Assembly: GCA_036389035.1 (NCBI GenBank)
Contig: DASVQQ010000021.1
Location: 1 to 54,700, forward strand
DNA length: 54,700 nt
Origin: Jatrophihabitans sp.
GTDB lineage: Bacteria; Actinomycetota; Actinomycetes; Mycobacteriales; Jatrophihabitantaceae
Direction of reading: 5' to 3'
The notes below the pieces were generated by a model. It was not told the origin of the DNA. It worked only from the letters and a program-made list of their open reading frames with translations, and searched no databases. The position numbers were made by a program, and so were the translations under genes. Below, piece after piece: positions 34,958-43,042 of the stretch. The stretch's first letter is position 1. Each line of letters begins with the position of its first letter.

Positions 34958-35038
34958 CTGGCCAAACAGCTGACTGGCCAACAGCTGACTGGCCAAACAG
35001 CTAAAGCTGGCCAAACAGCTGACTGGCCAAACAGCTGA
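34943..35038. repeat. 15-18-bp array spanning the adenylyltransferase stop
   Basis: Six copies of CTGGCCAAACAGCTGA or one-base variants start at 34943, 34958, 34974, 34989, 35007 and 35023. The first copy is the gene's last codons plus its TGA, so the array expanded from the coding end. It fills the gap to the next gene. Confidence 0.97.
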
Positions 35039-35070
35039 CTGAGCAGCAGGCACGAATCGGCCCGCGGCAA

Positions 35071-35874
35071 TCAGCCGGGCAGCCGCACTCCCAGCTCGCG
35101 GCCCAGCCAGCCGGCCAACGCCTGGCACAGCTGGTCCGGAAACCGCGCGCCGCAGAGCGTGCGAGCCAGCGGCAGGAACAGCTCGGCGCAGGCCAGCTGG
35201 GCGGCCCGGATCGAGTCCAGGTCGTTGCCGATCACCGGCAGCGCGAGCAGCGCGGCGCGCCGGTCCGCCGGCAGTCGCCGGTACTGGCTGCTGGCTCCAC
35301 CAGGGTCAGCCAGCCGCAGGTCGCACAGCATCAGCTCGATCAGCGTCAGCCGCAGCACCTGGGCCAGCGACGCCCCGTACAGCACGTCCCCGCGCGCCAG
35401 CACCGCGGGCAGGTGGCCCAGCGTCCGCAGGAATTCCGACGTCAACCCGACGGCCTTGTCGACAGCGGGCGCCGGGGCCGGCGTCGCGGCCGGAAGCTCG
35501 CCGCCCACGCCGGCCCGGTCGAACAGCAACCGCACCGCGCCGGCGTCCCGGCTGTCGATCGCGGTCCGCGGGCTGATCCAGACGTCGAGGCAGGTCCAGT
35601 CCGGCAGCACGTGCCGGAAACCGGTCATGCCCCGCATCGGTTCGACGTGCGCCAGCGGCCCCAGGCCGGCGGCCAGCTCCGGCCACCTGGCGAGCAGGCC
35701 GGGGACGTCCTCGGCCACCACCCACACGTCCAGGTCGCTGTAGGCGTCGGCCTCGCCGCGGCCGTGACTGCCGTACAGCCAGGCCGCCAACACCAGCGGC
35801 TCGGCCCGCAGCAACTCGACCAGCCGGCTCAGCAGCAGCTGGCCGGCGGCGGTCACCGCCTCCGGCCGCGCCAC
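35071..35874 (-). CDS. Nucleotidyltransferase-domain protein
   Basis: A 267-aa protein, distal gene of the terpenoid operon, starting GTG seven bases after the P450 stop. The MNT-type site is LYGSHGRGEADAYSDLDVWV near 33-52 (GS and DxD). A helical C-terminal domain follows, as in kanamycin-type nucleotidyltransferases. It could adenylylate the cluster product or an antibiotic. It is distinct from the adenylyltransferase on the other strand. Confidence 0.8.
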   Translation of the reverse strand: MARPEAVTAAGQLLLSRLVELLRAEPLVLAAWLYGSHGRGEADAYSDLDVWVVAEDVPGLLARWPELAAGLGPLAHVEPMRGMTGFRHVLPDWTCLDVWISPRTAIDSRDAGAVRLLFDRAGVGGELPAATPAPAPAVDKAVGLTSEFLRTLGHLPAVLARGDVLYGASLAQVLRLTLIELMLCDLRLADPGGASSQYRRLPADRRAALLALPVIGNDLDSIRAAQLACAELFLPLARTLCGARFPDQLCQALAGWLGRELGVRLPG

Positions 35875-35881
35875 TTCCGGC

Positions 35882-37066
35882 TCACCACCACAGCGGCAGC
35901 TCTTCCAGCCGCCGGACGACCAGGCCCTGCGTGTAGCGCAGCTCGGACTCGGGCACCGCCAGCCGCAGGTTGGGCATCCGGCGCAGCATCCCGCTCAACG
36001 CCTCCTGCAACTCCACCCGGGCCAGCTGCGCGCCGAGGCAGTGGTGCACGCCCGCGCCGAAGGCCAGGTGCGGGTTGGCCGGCCGGTCCAGGTCCAGCCC
36101 GTTCGGCTCGGTGAACACCGCAGGGTCGCGGTTGGCGACCATGAATGCCGGCAGCACGGTGGCGCCGGCCGGGATCAGGGTGCCGCTGAGCTCGACCGGC
36201 GCGGTGGTGACCCGGGGCAGCATCACGCCGGTCTCGCCGAGCTGGATGAACCGGCTGAGCTCCTCGACGGCGTCTCCGACCTTGCTCGGGTCGGCCCGCA
36301 GCGCGGCCAGCTGCTCGGGAAAGCGCAGCAGGGTCAGCACGAACAGGTTGAGCTGGGTGGTGGTGGTCTCGTGCCCGCCGATCATCACGCCGATGCTCAC
36401 CATCAGCAGCTCCTGGTCCGACAGCCGGTCCTGATCGACATTGACCTTCAGCAATGCGGTGAGCAGGTCGTCGCCCGGGTGGTCCCGGCGGCTGTCGATC
36501 AGCTCCTTGAAGCTCTGGACGGCGGCCGCGGTGCCCTCGGGGTCGACCTGCCAGTCCCCCATCATGGTGTCCGACCATTCCTTGCACTTGTGCCGCTCGG
36601 ATTCCGGGATGCCGAACAGCTCGCTGATCACCGCCACCGGCAGCGGGGTCGAGAAGTCCTCCACCAGGTCCACCGGTCCCGGCCCGACCAGCATCTTGTC
36701 CAGCAGCTCGTTCACCAGTTCGGTGATCCGGGGCCGCAGCTCCTCCACCCGGCGCGGGGTGAAGGCGTAGGAGACCAGCTTGCGCAGCCGGGTGTGGTAC
36801 GGCGGGTCCATCCCGATCAGGGACTCGGTCTCCAGCGCGCCCAGCTCCTTGGCCGGCCCGCCCGGCTCCTTGACCGCCTCCCGGCTGAAGCGCCGGTCCA
36901 CCAGGATCTTGCGGACGTCGTCATAGCGCGACACCAGGTAGGCCTCGGTGCCGTCAGCCATCACGACCGGCGCCACCGGCTGCTCGCGCTGGCACTCGAC
37001 CAGCTGTGGCGGCGGCTCGTAGATCGAGGGCGGCGGCGGCAGCGGGTAGCTGATCGGTTGGCTCAC
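35882..37066 (-). CDS. Cytochrome P450 (operon-internal)
   Basis: A 394-aa bacterial CYP. Visible motifs are the I-helix IGGHETTT, the K-helix ExxR in EELSRF, and heme-binding FGAGVHHCLGAQLAR with axial Cys. The Pro-rich N-terminus (YPLPPPPSIYEPPPQ) is typical of soluble actinobacterial CYPs. Start is GTG 37066, overlapping the glycosyltransferase stop as GTGA. Likely a tailoring hydroxylase of the terpenoid; it needs external ferredoxin partners not found here. Confidence 0.93.
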   Translation of the reverse strand: MSQPISYPLPPPPSIYEPPPQLVECQREQPVAPVVMADGTEAYLVSRYDDVRKILVDRRFSREAVKEPGGPAKELGALETESLIGMDPPYHTRLRKLVSYAFTPRRVEELRPRITELVNELLDKMLVGPGPVDLVEDFSTPLPVAVISELFGIPESERHKCKEWSDTMMGDWQVDPEGTAAAVQSFKELIDSRRDHPGDDLLTALLKVNVDQDRLSDQELLMVSIGVMIGGHETTTTQLNLFVLTLLRFPEQLAALRADPSKVGDAVEELSRFIQLGETGVMLPRVTTAPVELSGTLIPAGATVLPAFMVANRDPAVFTEPNGLDLDRPANPHLAFGAGVHHCLGAQLARVELQEALSGMLRRMPNLRLAVPESELRYTQGLVVRRLEELPLWW

Positions 37067-38280
37067 GGGTGCGCTCCTGACAGGGGTCTGGTTCTGGTTG
37101 CGGTGGTGCTGCTGAGCCGTTCGAGCACGTCCACGATCTGCGACGGCGAAGGCATCGCCCGGATCTGGTCGGCGAGCTCGAGCGCCCGCTGCCGGTGCGG
37201 GTCGCCGCTGAGCAGCTCGGCGACCAGCCGCCGGACCTCCGCCGGGCGGGCGACGCCGTCGGGCACGCTCATCCCGGCGCCGACGGCGACCAGCCGCTCG
37301 GCGTTGAGGTGCTGGTCGCCGACCAGCGGCACCACCACCTGCGCGACGCCGGCGGTCAGCGCGGTCATCATGCTGCCGGCTCCGCCCTGGTGGACCACCG
37401 CGTCGCAACTGGGCAGCACCAACTGCAGCGCCAGCGGCGTCCGGGCCAGCCGGACGTTGCCGGGCAGGTCGGTCAACCCCGCATGCTGAGCCGGGTGCAG
37501 CGCCAGCACCAGTTCGACGTCGAGGCTGGCGACCTCGGCGATGATCGCCGCCAGGTCCGGCGCCGGGTCGATGCCCAGCGAGGCCATCACGGTGCCCCAG
37601 GTGAGGCAGACCCGGGGCCGCTCCGGCGGCGTGCGCAACCAGTCGGGCAGCACGCTGGGGCCGTTGTAAGGCACGAAACGGACCGGCTGGGACGGCCCGG
37701 CCAGCGGGACCTGCATGCCCGGCGGGCACGGGTCCAGCATCAGCGAGCCGGCCGGTTCGACGTCGTCGGCCGCCAGTCCGACCCGGGCGGCCAGCGGCCC
37801 GAGGATGGCGTCGCGGTCGAGGTGCAGCTGGGTGGTCTCGTCCGGGCCCCAGAGCTGGCGCACGCCGGGCACGCCCAGCGCCGCGGCGGTGATCGCGGCG
37901 GCGAAGTTCTGCGGCTCGAACACGACCAGGTTGGGCCCGAACTGGCGGCCGAAGGCGACCAGGTCCTCGACCATCGCGGCCGCGTACCGGACGACGCCGC
38001 CGTCGGTGGTCACCGCCGGCTGCCGAGAGCCCGGGGTGGCCACCCCACGGGTCCGCTCGGACAGGGTGGCCACCCGGCCGGACTGGCCGCGGAACACCTC
38101 GGCGAAGTCCAGGTCCTCACCGATCGCGACGGCCGGCAAGCCGGCGCCGACGATCACCTCGACCATGCTGGGCTGGCTGGCGACGAGCACCTCGTGGCCG
38201 GCCGAGCGCAGCGCCCAGGCCAGCGGGACCAGCGGGTAGAAGTGCGAACGCCAGCCCCAGCTCGAGACCAGCACCCTCAT
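37063..38280 (-). CDS. MGT-type glycosyltransferase 1
   Basis: A 405-aa GT-B fold glycosyltransferase of the macrolide/antibiotic type. The N-terminus is MRVLVSSWGWRSHFYPLVPL, and the nucleotide-sugar site is HQGGAGSMMTALTAGV near 300, then VVPLVGDQHLNAERL. The spacing resembles enzymes that use activated deoxysugars. It overlaps the aminotransferase gene by ATGA. Expected to glycosylate the terpenoid or its sugar chain. Confidence 0.9.
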   Translation of the reverse strand: MRVLVSSWGWRSHFYPLVPLAWALRSAGHEVLVASQPSMVEVIVGAGLPAVAIGEDLDFAEVFRGQSGRVATLSERTRGVATPGSRQPAVTTDGGVVRYAAAMVEDLVAFGRQFGPNLVVFEPQNFAAAITAAALGVPGVRQLWGPDETTQLHLDRDAILGPLAARVGLAADDVEPAGSLMLDPCPPGMQVPLAGPSQPVRFVPYNGPSVLPDWLRTPPERPRVCLTWGTVMASLGIDPAPDLAAIIAEVASLDVELVLALHPAQHAGLTDLPGNVRLARTPLALQLVLPSCDAVVHQGGAGSMMTALTAGVAQVVVPLVGDQHLNAERLVAVGAGMSVPDGVARPAEVRRLVAELLSGDPHRQRALELADQIRAMPSPSQIVDVLERLSSTTATRTRPLSGAHP

Positions 38281-39263
38281 CCGGGCGCCACCACGCTGAG
38301 CAGTCGCTGGTTGGCCTCGTCGGTGCCGACGGTCACCCGCACGCCCAGGCCCGGATGGGCCCGGACCAGCACGCCGGCAGCCTGGCAGCGGGCGGCGAAG
38401 TCCTCGGCGCCTGCGCCCAGCGGCAACCACACGAAGTTGGCCTGCGAGTCCGGGACGTCCAGGCCGGCCGCCCGCAGGTCCTCGATGAACTGGGCGCGGA
38501 TCCCGGCGAACTCGGCGCAGCGCTCGAGCACCTGCTTCTCGGCCGCGGGCTCCAGCGCGGCCACCGCGGCCAGCTGGGCCAGGCCACCGGGGTAGAACAC
38601 CATGTTGGTCATCCGGGCACGCTGGGCGATGGACTCGGGCACCACCGCGTAACCGACCCGCAGGGTGGCCAGGCCATAGGCCTTGGAGAAGGTCCGCAGC
38701 ACGCACACGTTGTCCCGGCCGGCCCGCAGCGCCATCCCGTCGGCGGCATCCGGATCGGTGACGAACTCCCGGTAGGCCTCGTCGATGATCACCGGCACCG
38801 ACTCCGGCACCTGATCGAGGAAGGCGGTCAGCTCGGCGCGCCCGAGCACGACGCCGGTCGGGTTGTTCGGATTGCAGACCAGCACGCAGCGGGTCTGCGG
38901 GGTGACCGCCGCGGCCATCGCGTCCAGGTCGTGGGCCAGGCCGGCCATCGGCACCGGAACCGGCCGGCAGCCGGTGTTGAGCACCATCAGCGGGTAGGCC
39001 TCGAACGACAGCGCCGCGTACACCACCTCGGGGCGGTCCGGGCCCAGTGAGGCGATCAGGTTCTGGGTCAGCCCGGCCGAGCCGGGGCCGACCAGCACCT
39101 CGGTCGCGGGCACGTCCAGGTGGCCGGCCAGCGCGCTGACCAGCCCGGCCGCGGTGTGCGACGGGTAGCGGTGCAGCTGTGCCGCTCCCTGCTCGACGGC
39201 CGCCCGCACGCTGGGCAGCGGGCCGAAGCGGGACTCGTTCATCGACAGGTCGTGCACGCTCAT
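38277..39263 (-). CDS. HisC-like PLP aminotransferase
   Basis: A 328-aa fold-type I aminotransferase: NPNNPTG near 132, the PLP lysine in TFSKAYGLATLRVGYA near 195, and a C-terminal Arg in RVTVGT. It resembles histidinol-phosphate aminotransferases, but its place inside a terpene operon, with no his genes nearby, suggests it puts nitrogen on a pathway intermediate or sugar. Start ATG overlaps the cyclase stop (TGATG). Confidence 0.88.
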   Translation of the reverse strand: MSVHDLSMNESRFGPLPSVRAAVEQGAAQLHRYPSHTAAGLVSALAGHLDVPATEVLVGPGSAGLTQNLIASLGPDRPEVVYAALSFEAYPLMVLNTGCRPVPVPMAGLAHDLDAMAAAVTPQTRCVLVCNPNNPTGVVLGRAELTAFLDQVPESVPVIIDEAYREFVTDPDAADGMALRAGRDNVCVLRTFSKAYGLATLRVGYAVVPESIAQRARMTNMVFYPGGLAQLAAVAALEPAAEKQVLERCAEFAGIRAQFIEDLRAAGLDVPDSQANFVWLPLGAGAEDFAARCQAAGVLVRAHPGLGVRVTVGTDEANQRLLSVVAPG

Positions 39264-40981
39264 CAGCCGGACTCCTCGCTGCTGGCCGGGCCGGCCGCGG
39301 TCACTGCCCGCGAGCCGCCGCCGGTCTGGATCTTGTGCTGGTACAGCCCCAGCGCGCGCAGCGCCAGGCCTCGGGTGATGGCGCCGTTGGGGTAGTACAT
39401 GTGATGCCGGATGTAGGCGCAGATCCGGCTCGGCTGCCAGCCACCGGTGGGCAGTTGGGCGCTCACCAGCCAGTCCACGGCCTTGGCGACCGGCTCGGCG
39501 GCCGGGTCCAGGCCGGCCTCGAGCAGGGCGTGCAGAGCCCAGGCCGTCTCCTCCACCGAGCTGTCCGCCTCGGCCCCGTCACCCCACGAGCCGTCCGGGC
39601 GCTGGGTGTCGGTCAGCCACTGCCGGGCCCGGCCGGCCACCGGGTGATCGGCCTGCCCGGCCCGGCCCAGCGCGGCCAGCACCGCCGAGGTGCCGGTCGT
39701 GTAGTCGCGGTACCAGAGGTTGTCGAAGGTCCCGTCCGGCCGCTGCTGGGTGAGCAGCCAGGCCACCGCCTTGCTGACCTCGGGGCCGTCAACCGGCTCG
39801 CCGGCGTCCAGCAGCGCCGTGATGCCCTGGCTGGTGATGCTCGGGCACGGGCCGTCGTTGGCCAGCTTGGTGTCGCGGACCCACAGGCTCCACGAGCCGC
39901 GGCTGTCCTGCCGGCCGCGCAGCCACTCCAGCCCGGTGCGCAGCGCCGAGTCGCTCTGGTGGCCGGGCATCCCGGCCAGCGCTGCGATGATCTCGGCCGA
40001 TTCCAGCGTCACCGGCCAGCCGCGCGCCCCGGAGAAGCTCCAGCCGCCCGGCGGGCAGGCCAGCACGGTGAACTCCTGGCGCTGCTGGCAGCGGTGGAAC
40101 AGCTGCCGGGTCGGCTCCAGCCGCGGATCGGCGGCGTAGCCGGCCGCGATCAGGCCGGTGGCCGCGAAGCCGGACCGGGTCAGGTCCAGGTTGCTGACGG
40201 CGTCCCAGGAGCCGTCGGGACGGACCGAGCGGCGCAGGTAGCCCGCGCTGGCAGCGACCATGTCAGGCGCCAGGCCGGCCCTGGCCAGGCTCAGGCAGAC
40301 CAGCGCGGACGGCCACGGGTCCTCGCTGAAGTCCCCGGTCCGCCCCTCGTGCTCGTAGACCTCTCTCAGTAGCTTCAGCGCCTTGCCCCGGGCCAGCCGC
40401 GAGGTCAGGCCGCGCAGCCCCGGGGCCGGGTCGGTGACCGACTGGGCCAGCGCCATCGCGGCGAACGGCGCGGTGCGGAACGAGACGTTCTGCCGCCTGG
40501 GCTTGTCGAACAGGACGATCTCCAGCGGCAGCCGGCGCAGGTCCGAGGGCTGCAGGAAGCCGGCCAGCATCAAGAAGGTCTTGCACAGCAGCAGCACCGC
40601 CGGGTCGGTCACCGCCGCGATGCCGCCGAACTGCTCCAGCCTGGCCCGGCCCGCGGCGATCGCCTCGGCGCTGGCGGCCGAGTCGACGATCTGCAGGGTC
40701 GCGGCGGCCACCGACGTCGCGACCGGCTCGCTGCCGGCGCCCAGGACGCCGCCCCAGCCACCGTCGGGCAGCTGCGCCGAACGCAGCCACCGGGCGCCGT
40801 CGGCGATCAGCTCCGCCGAGCCGGCGGGGTCGGCGAACTGCAGCGCGGTGATCGCCCCCGCCGTTCCCAGCACCGAGCTCGGCGGGTCGTCGCCGAAGGC
40901 GCCGTTCTCGCGCTGGCGGCCGAACAGCTCCTCTGCGCCCAGCCGGACGGCGTGCCCGGCCCGCTCGATGACCTCAGGCAT
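39263..40981 (-). CDS. Squalene-hopene-cyclase-fold protein lacking DxDD
   Basis: A 572-aa alpha/alpha-barrel protein with several QW-type repeats (PDGGWGG, PDGSWDAVSNLDLT, PDGSWGDG) and the overall order of squalene-hopene cyclases. The class II acid motif sits after GGW(x)F and before the helix ending in xxAL. Here that site reads GGWSFSGARGWPVTLESAEI, so the four DxDD positions are V-T-L-E. The catalytic Asp is missing. The protein may be a cyclase with another initiation mode, an epoxide-activated cyclase, or a non-catalytic relative. It overlaps UbiA-like and aminotransferase genes in the operon. Confidence 0.87.
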   Translation of the reverse strand: MPEVIERAGHAVRLGAEELFGRQRENGAFGDDPPSSVLGTAGAITALQFADPAGSAELIADGARWLRSAQLPDGGWGGVLGAGSEPVATSVAAATLQIVDSAASAEAIAAGRARLEQFGGIAAVTDPAVLLLCKTFLMLAGFLQPSDLRRLPLEIVLFDKPRRQNVSFRTAPFAAMALAQSVTDPAPGLRGLTSRLARGKALKLLREVYEHEGRTGDFSEDPWPSALVCLSLARAGLAPDMVAASAGYLRRSVRPDGSWDAVSNLDLTRSGFAATGLIAAGYAADPRLEPTRQLFHRCQQRQEFTVLACPPGGWSFSGARGWPVTLESAEIIAALAGMPGHQSDSALRTGLEWLRGRQDSRGSWSLWVRDTKLANDGPCPSITSQGITALLDAGEPVDGPEVSKAVAWLLTQQRPDGTFDNLWYRDYTTGTSAVLAALGRAGQADHPVAGRARQWLTDTQRPDGSWGDGAEADSSVEETAWALHALLEAGLDPAAEPVAKAVDWLVSAQLPTGGWQPSRICAYIRHHMYYPNGAITRGLALRALGLYQHKIQTGGGSRAVTAAGPASSEESG

Positions 40982-42029
40982 AGGTGCTTCCTTTCTCCAC
41001 GCTCGGCGGTGCGGCGCCGGGCGGGTGCTCGACTGCGCCGGTCTTGGAGCCGGCGCCGAATTCGTACCAGGTCCGCAGGGTGCGCTGCGACCACCAAGTC
41101 AGGATCAGCGCGGGCGCCAGCAGCAGCAGCGCCAGCCACGCCCCGAGTCCGAGCCCGATCACCGCCGCCGCCAGGCACAGCCGCTCCAGCACCAGCAGCT
41201 CGTGCGCGCGCAGCGCGTCCCGGGCCGGCAGCTGGTGTTGCCGGCTCAGCAGCGGCGCGAGGGCGGCCAGGCCGAACACCGCGACCCCGGCCAGCCCCGC
41301 CAGGTACCAGCCCCGCCGGCCGTCCGACTCGGCCAGCACGCCGCCCCAGCCAGCTGCCAGCAGCGTCAGGACGTAGAGGCCCAGCGCGGTCCGGACGCCG
41401 GTCGCGGTGCCGTGGGTGACCGGCAGGGTGCGGTAGCCGCCGGCCCGGTCGCCGTCCACGTCGCGCAGCGTGCCGACCAGGTTGGTGCAGGTGTCGTGCA
41501 GCCAGAAGGCGGCGACGAACGGCAGCAGCGCCCTCCAGTCCAAGGGCGGCACGGTGGCCGCCCCGTACAGCAGCGCCAGCGCCCCGAGCAGGCCCCGGAC
41601 CAGGTTGCCGGCGATTCCCAGGGCCTTGAGCCGCAGCCCGTAGGCCAGCACCGCGGCCACCGCCAGCACCGCGATCAGGCTGGTGCGCCAGCCGGTGAGC
41701 ACCGCCAGCGCCGCCACGCACAGCATCGCCAGCACGCCGCAGGCCAGCGCCACCCGGGCCGGCAGCCGGCCGGACGGGATCGGCCGGTGCGGCTTGGCGA
41801 GGGCGTCGAGCTCGCGGTCGAAGTAGTCACTGAGGTAGTGCCCGCCGAGCCAGCCCAGCGTGGGGACCGCCCAGGCGGCGAACAGCCGCAGGCCGTCGTG
41901 CTCGCCCGGGCTCAGGCCGGCGCCGGCCAGGCCGAGGAACCCGACGTACCAGAAGGTGTACAGCCGCCAGGTCTGCAGGTGCGCGATCACCCCAGCGCGC
42001 AGCCGGGTGGCAGCGGTGCCCGGTGTCAT
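40974..42029 (-). CDS. UbiA-family prenyltransferase or terpene cyclase
   Basis: A 351-aa membrane protein with about eight hydrophobic helices. The first Asp-rich motif is SDYFDRELDALAKPHRPIPS (Ser where Asn is usual) and the second is RDVDGDRAGGYRTLP. Both Asp sets needed for Mg-diphosphate binding remain. Members either transfer prenyl groups to acceptors or, in several actinomycete diterpenoid clusters, cyclise prenyl diphosphates. Start ATG overlaps the polyprenyl synthase stop (ATGA). Its last eight bases overlap the cyclase gene. Confidence 0.9.
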   Translation of the reverse strand: MTPGTAATRLRAGVIAHLQTWRLYTFWYVGFLGLAGAGLSPGEHDGLRLFAAWAVPTLGWLGGHYLSDYFDRELDALAKPHRPIPSGRLPARVALACGVLAMLCVAALAVLTGWRTSLIAVLAVAAVLAYGLRLKALGIAGNLVRGLLGALALLYGAATVPPLDWRALLPFVAAFWLHDTCTNLVGTLRDVDGDRAGGYRTLPVTHGTATGVRTALGLYVLTLLAAGWGGVLAESDGRRGWYLAGLAGVAVFGLAALAPLLSRQHQLPARDALRAHELLVLERLCLAAAVIGLGLGAWLALLLLAPALILTWWSQRTLRTWYEFGAGSKTGAVEHPPGAAPPSVEKGSTYA

Positions 42030-43042
42030 GGCCTGGTGGTGACTGCCCACCGGACGATGCCGGTCAGCAGGTCGACGCTGCGCGAGGGCCGCAGTCGGGA
42101 GAGCTCGTTCAAGGCGCGCTGACCATACTCGCTGGCGTGGTCCTGGCAACCCTGCAGGGCGCCGGTGGCCATCAGCAGCGACCGGAACTCGTCGAACTCG
42201 GCGCGCTCGGCCGAGCGGCGGGTCAGCGCGGCGCCCATCGCCAGCCGGGTGTCGGCGTCCGAGGTCTGGTAGGCCATCAACACCGGCAGGGTGGGCCGGC
42301 CGTTGGCCAGGTCGCTGCCGGTCGGCTTGTCGCTGACCTCGGGATCGGCGAACAGGATCAGGTCGTCGCGAATCTGGAAGGCCACCCCGAGGTCCGAGCC
42401 GTAACGGCCCAGCGCCGCGGCCTGCGCGCTGTCGGCGCCGGCCAGCAGCGCGCCGATCTGGCAGACCGCCCGGAACAGCGCGCCGGTCTTCAGCCGCGCC
42501 ATCTCCAGGTAGGCGGCCGGCTCGGCGGTGATGTCGCCGACCAGCTGCGCCTCCAGCATCTGGCCCCGGCACAGGTCCGAGCCGGCCTCGGCCAGCACCG
42601 CCACCGACTCCACCACGGCCGGGTCCCGGGTGCCGGCTGCCCGGCACTCGGCGATCCCGGTGAAGGCGGCGAAGATCAGGTGGTCGCCGGTGACGATCGC
42701 GTGCGCCAGGCCGTGCGCGACATGCACCGTGGGGCGGCCCCGGCGCAGCATGTCGCCGTCGATGATGTCGTCGTGGGTCAGGGTGGCCACGTGCAGGTAC
42801 TCCATCGCCAGCGCCGCCGGCAGCACCTGGCTCGGGTCACCGCCGACCGCTTCGGCCGCGATCATGGTCATCACCGGCCGCAGGAACTTGCCGGCCGGCA
42901 GCAGGGCGTACCGGGCGATGGTGTTCAGCTCGTCGGAGTCCGACGGCCACCGGGCCGCCAGCTCGTCGGTGAGCAGCTCGCCGGTGCGGCTACTGGCCAG
43001 ATCGTCGAGCATCCCGGGTGGGACCGGTCCGGTAATGGTCAT
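42026..43042 (-). CDS. Polyprenyl (geranylgeranyl or longer) diphosphate synthase
   Basis: A 338-aa trans-prenyltransferase. The first Asp-rich motif DDIID follows EYLHVATLTH; the residues four and five before it are Thr and Ala, so no aromatic block stops chain growth at C15. The second motif is DDLIL, missing the usual final Asp, followed by GSDLANGRPTLPV. C20 is likely in a diterpenoid context, but the ATLTHDD context also occurs in C30-C45 synthases. It overlaps both neighbours by four bases. Confidence 0.9.
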   Translation of the reverse strand: MTITGPVPPGMLDDLASSRTGELLTDELAARWPSDSDELNTIARYALLPAGKFLRPVMTMIAAEAVGGDPSQVLPAALAMEYLHVATLTHDDIIDGDMLRRGRPTVHVAHGLAHAIVTGDHLIFAAFTGIAECRAAGTRDPAVVESVAVLAEAGSDLCRGQMLEAQLVGDITAEPAAYLEMARLKTGALFRAVCQIGALLAGADSAQAAALGRYGSDLGVAFQIRDDLILFADPEVSDKPTGSDLANGRPTLPVLMAYQTSDADTRLAMGAALTRRSAERAEFDEFRSLLMATGALQGCQDHASEYGQRALNELSRLRPSRSVDLLTGIVRWAVTTRP

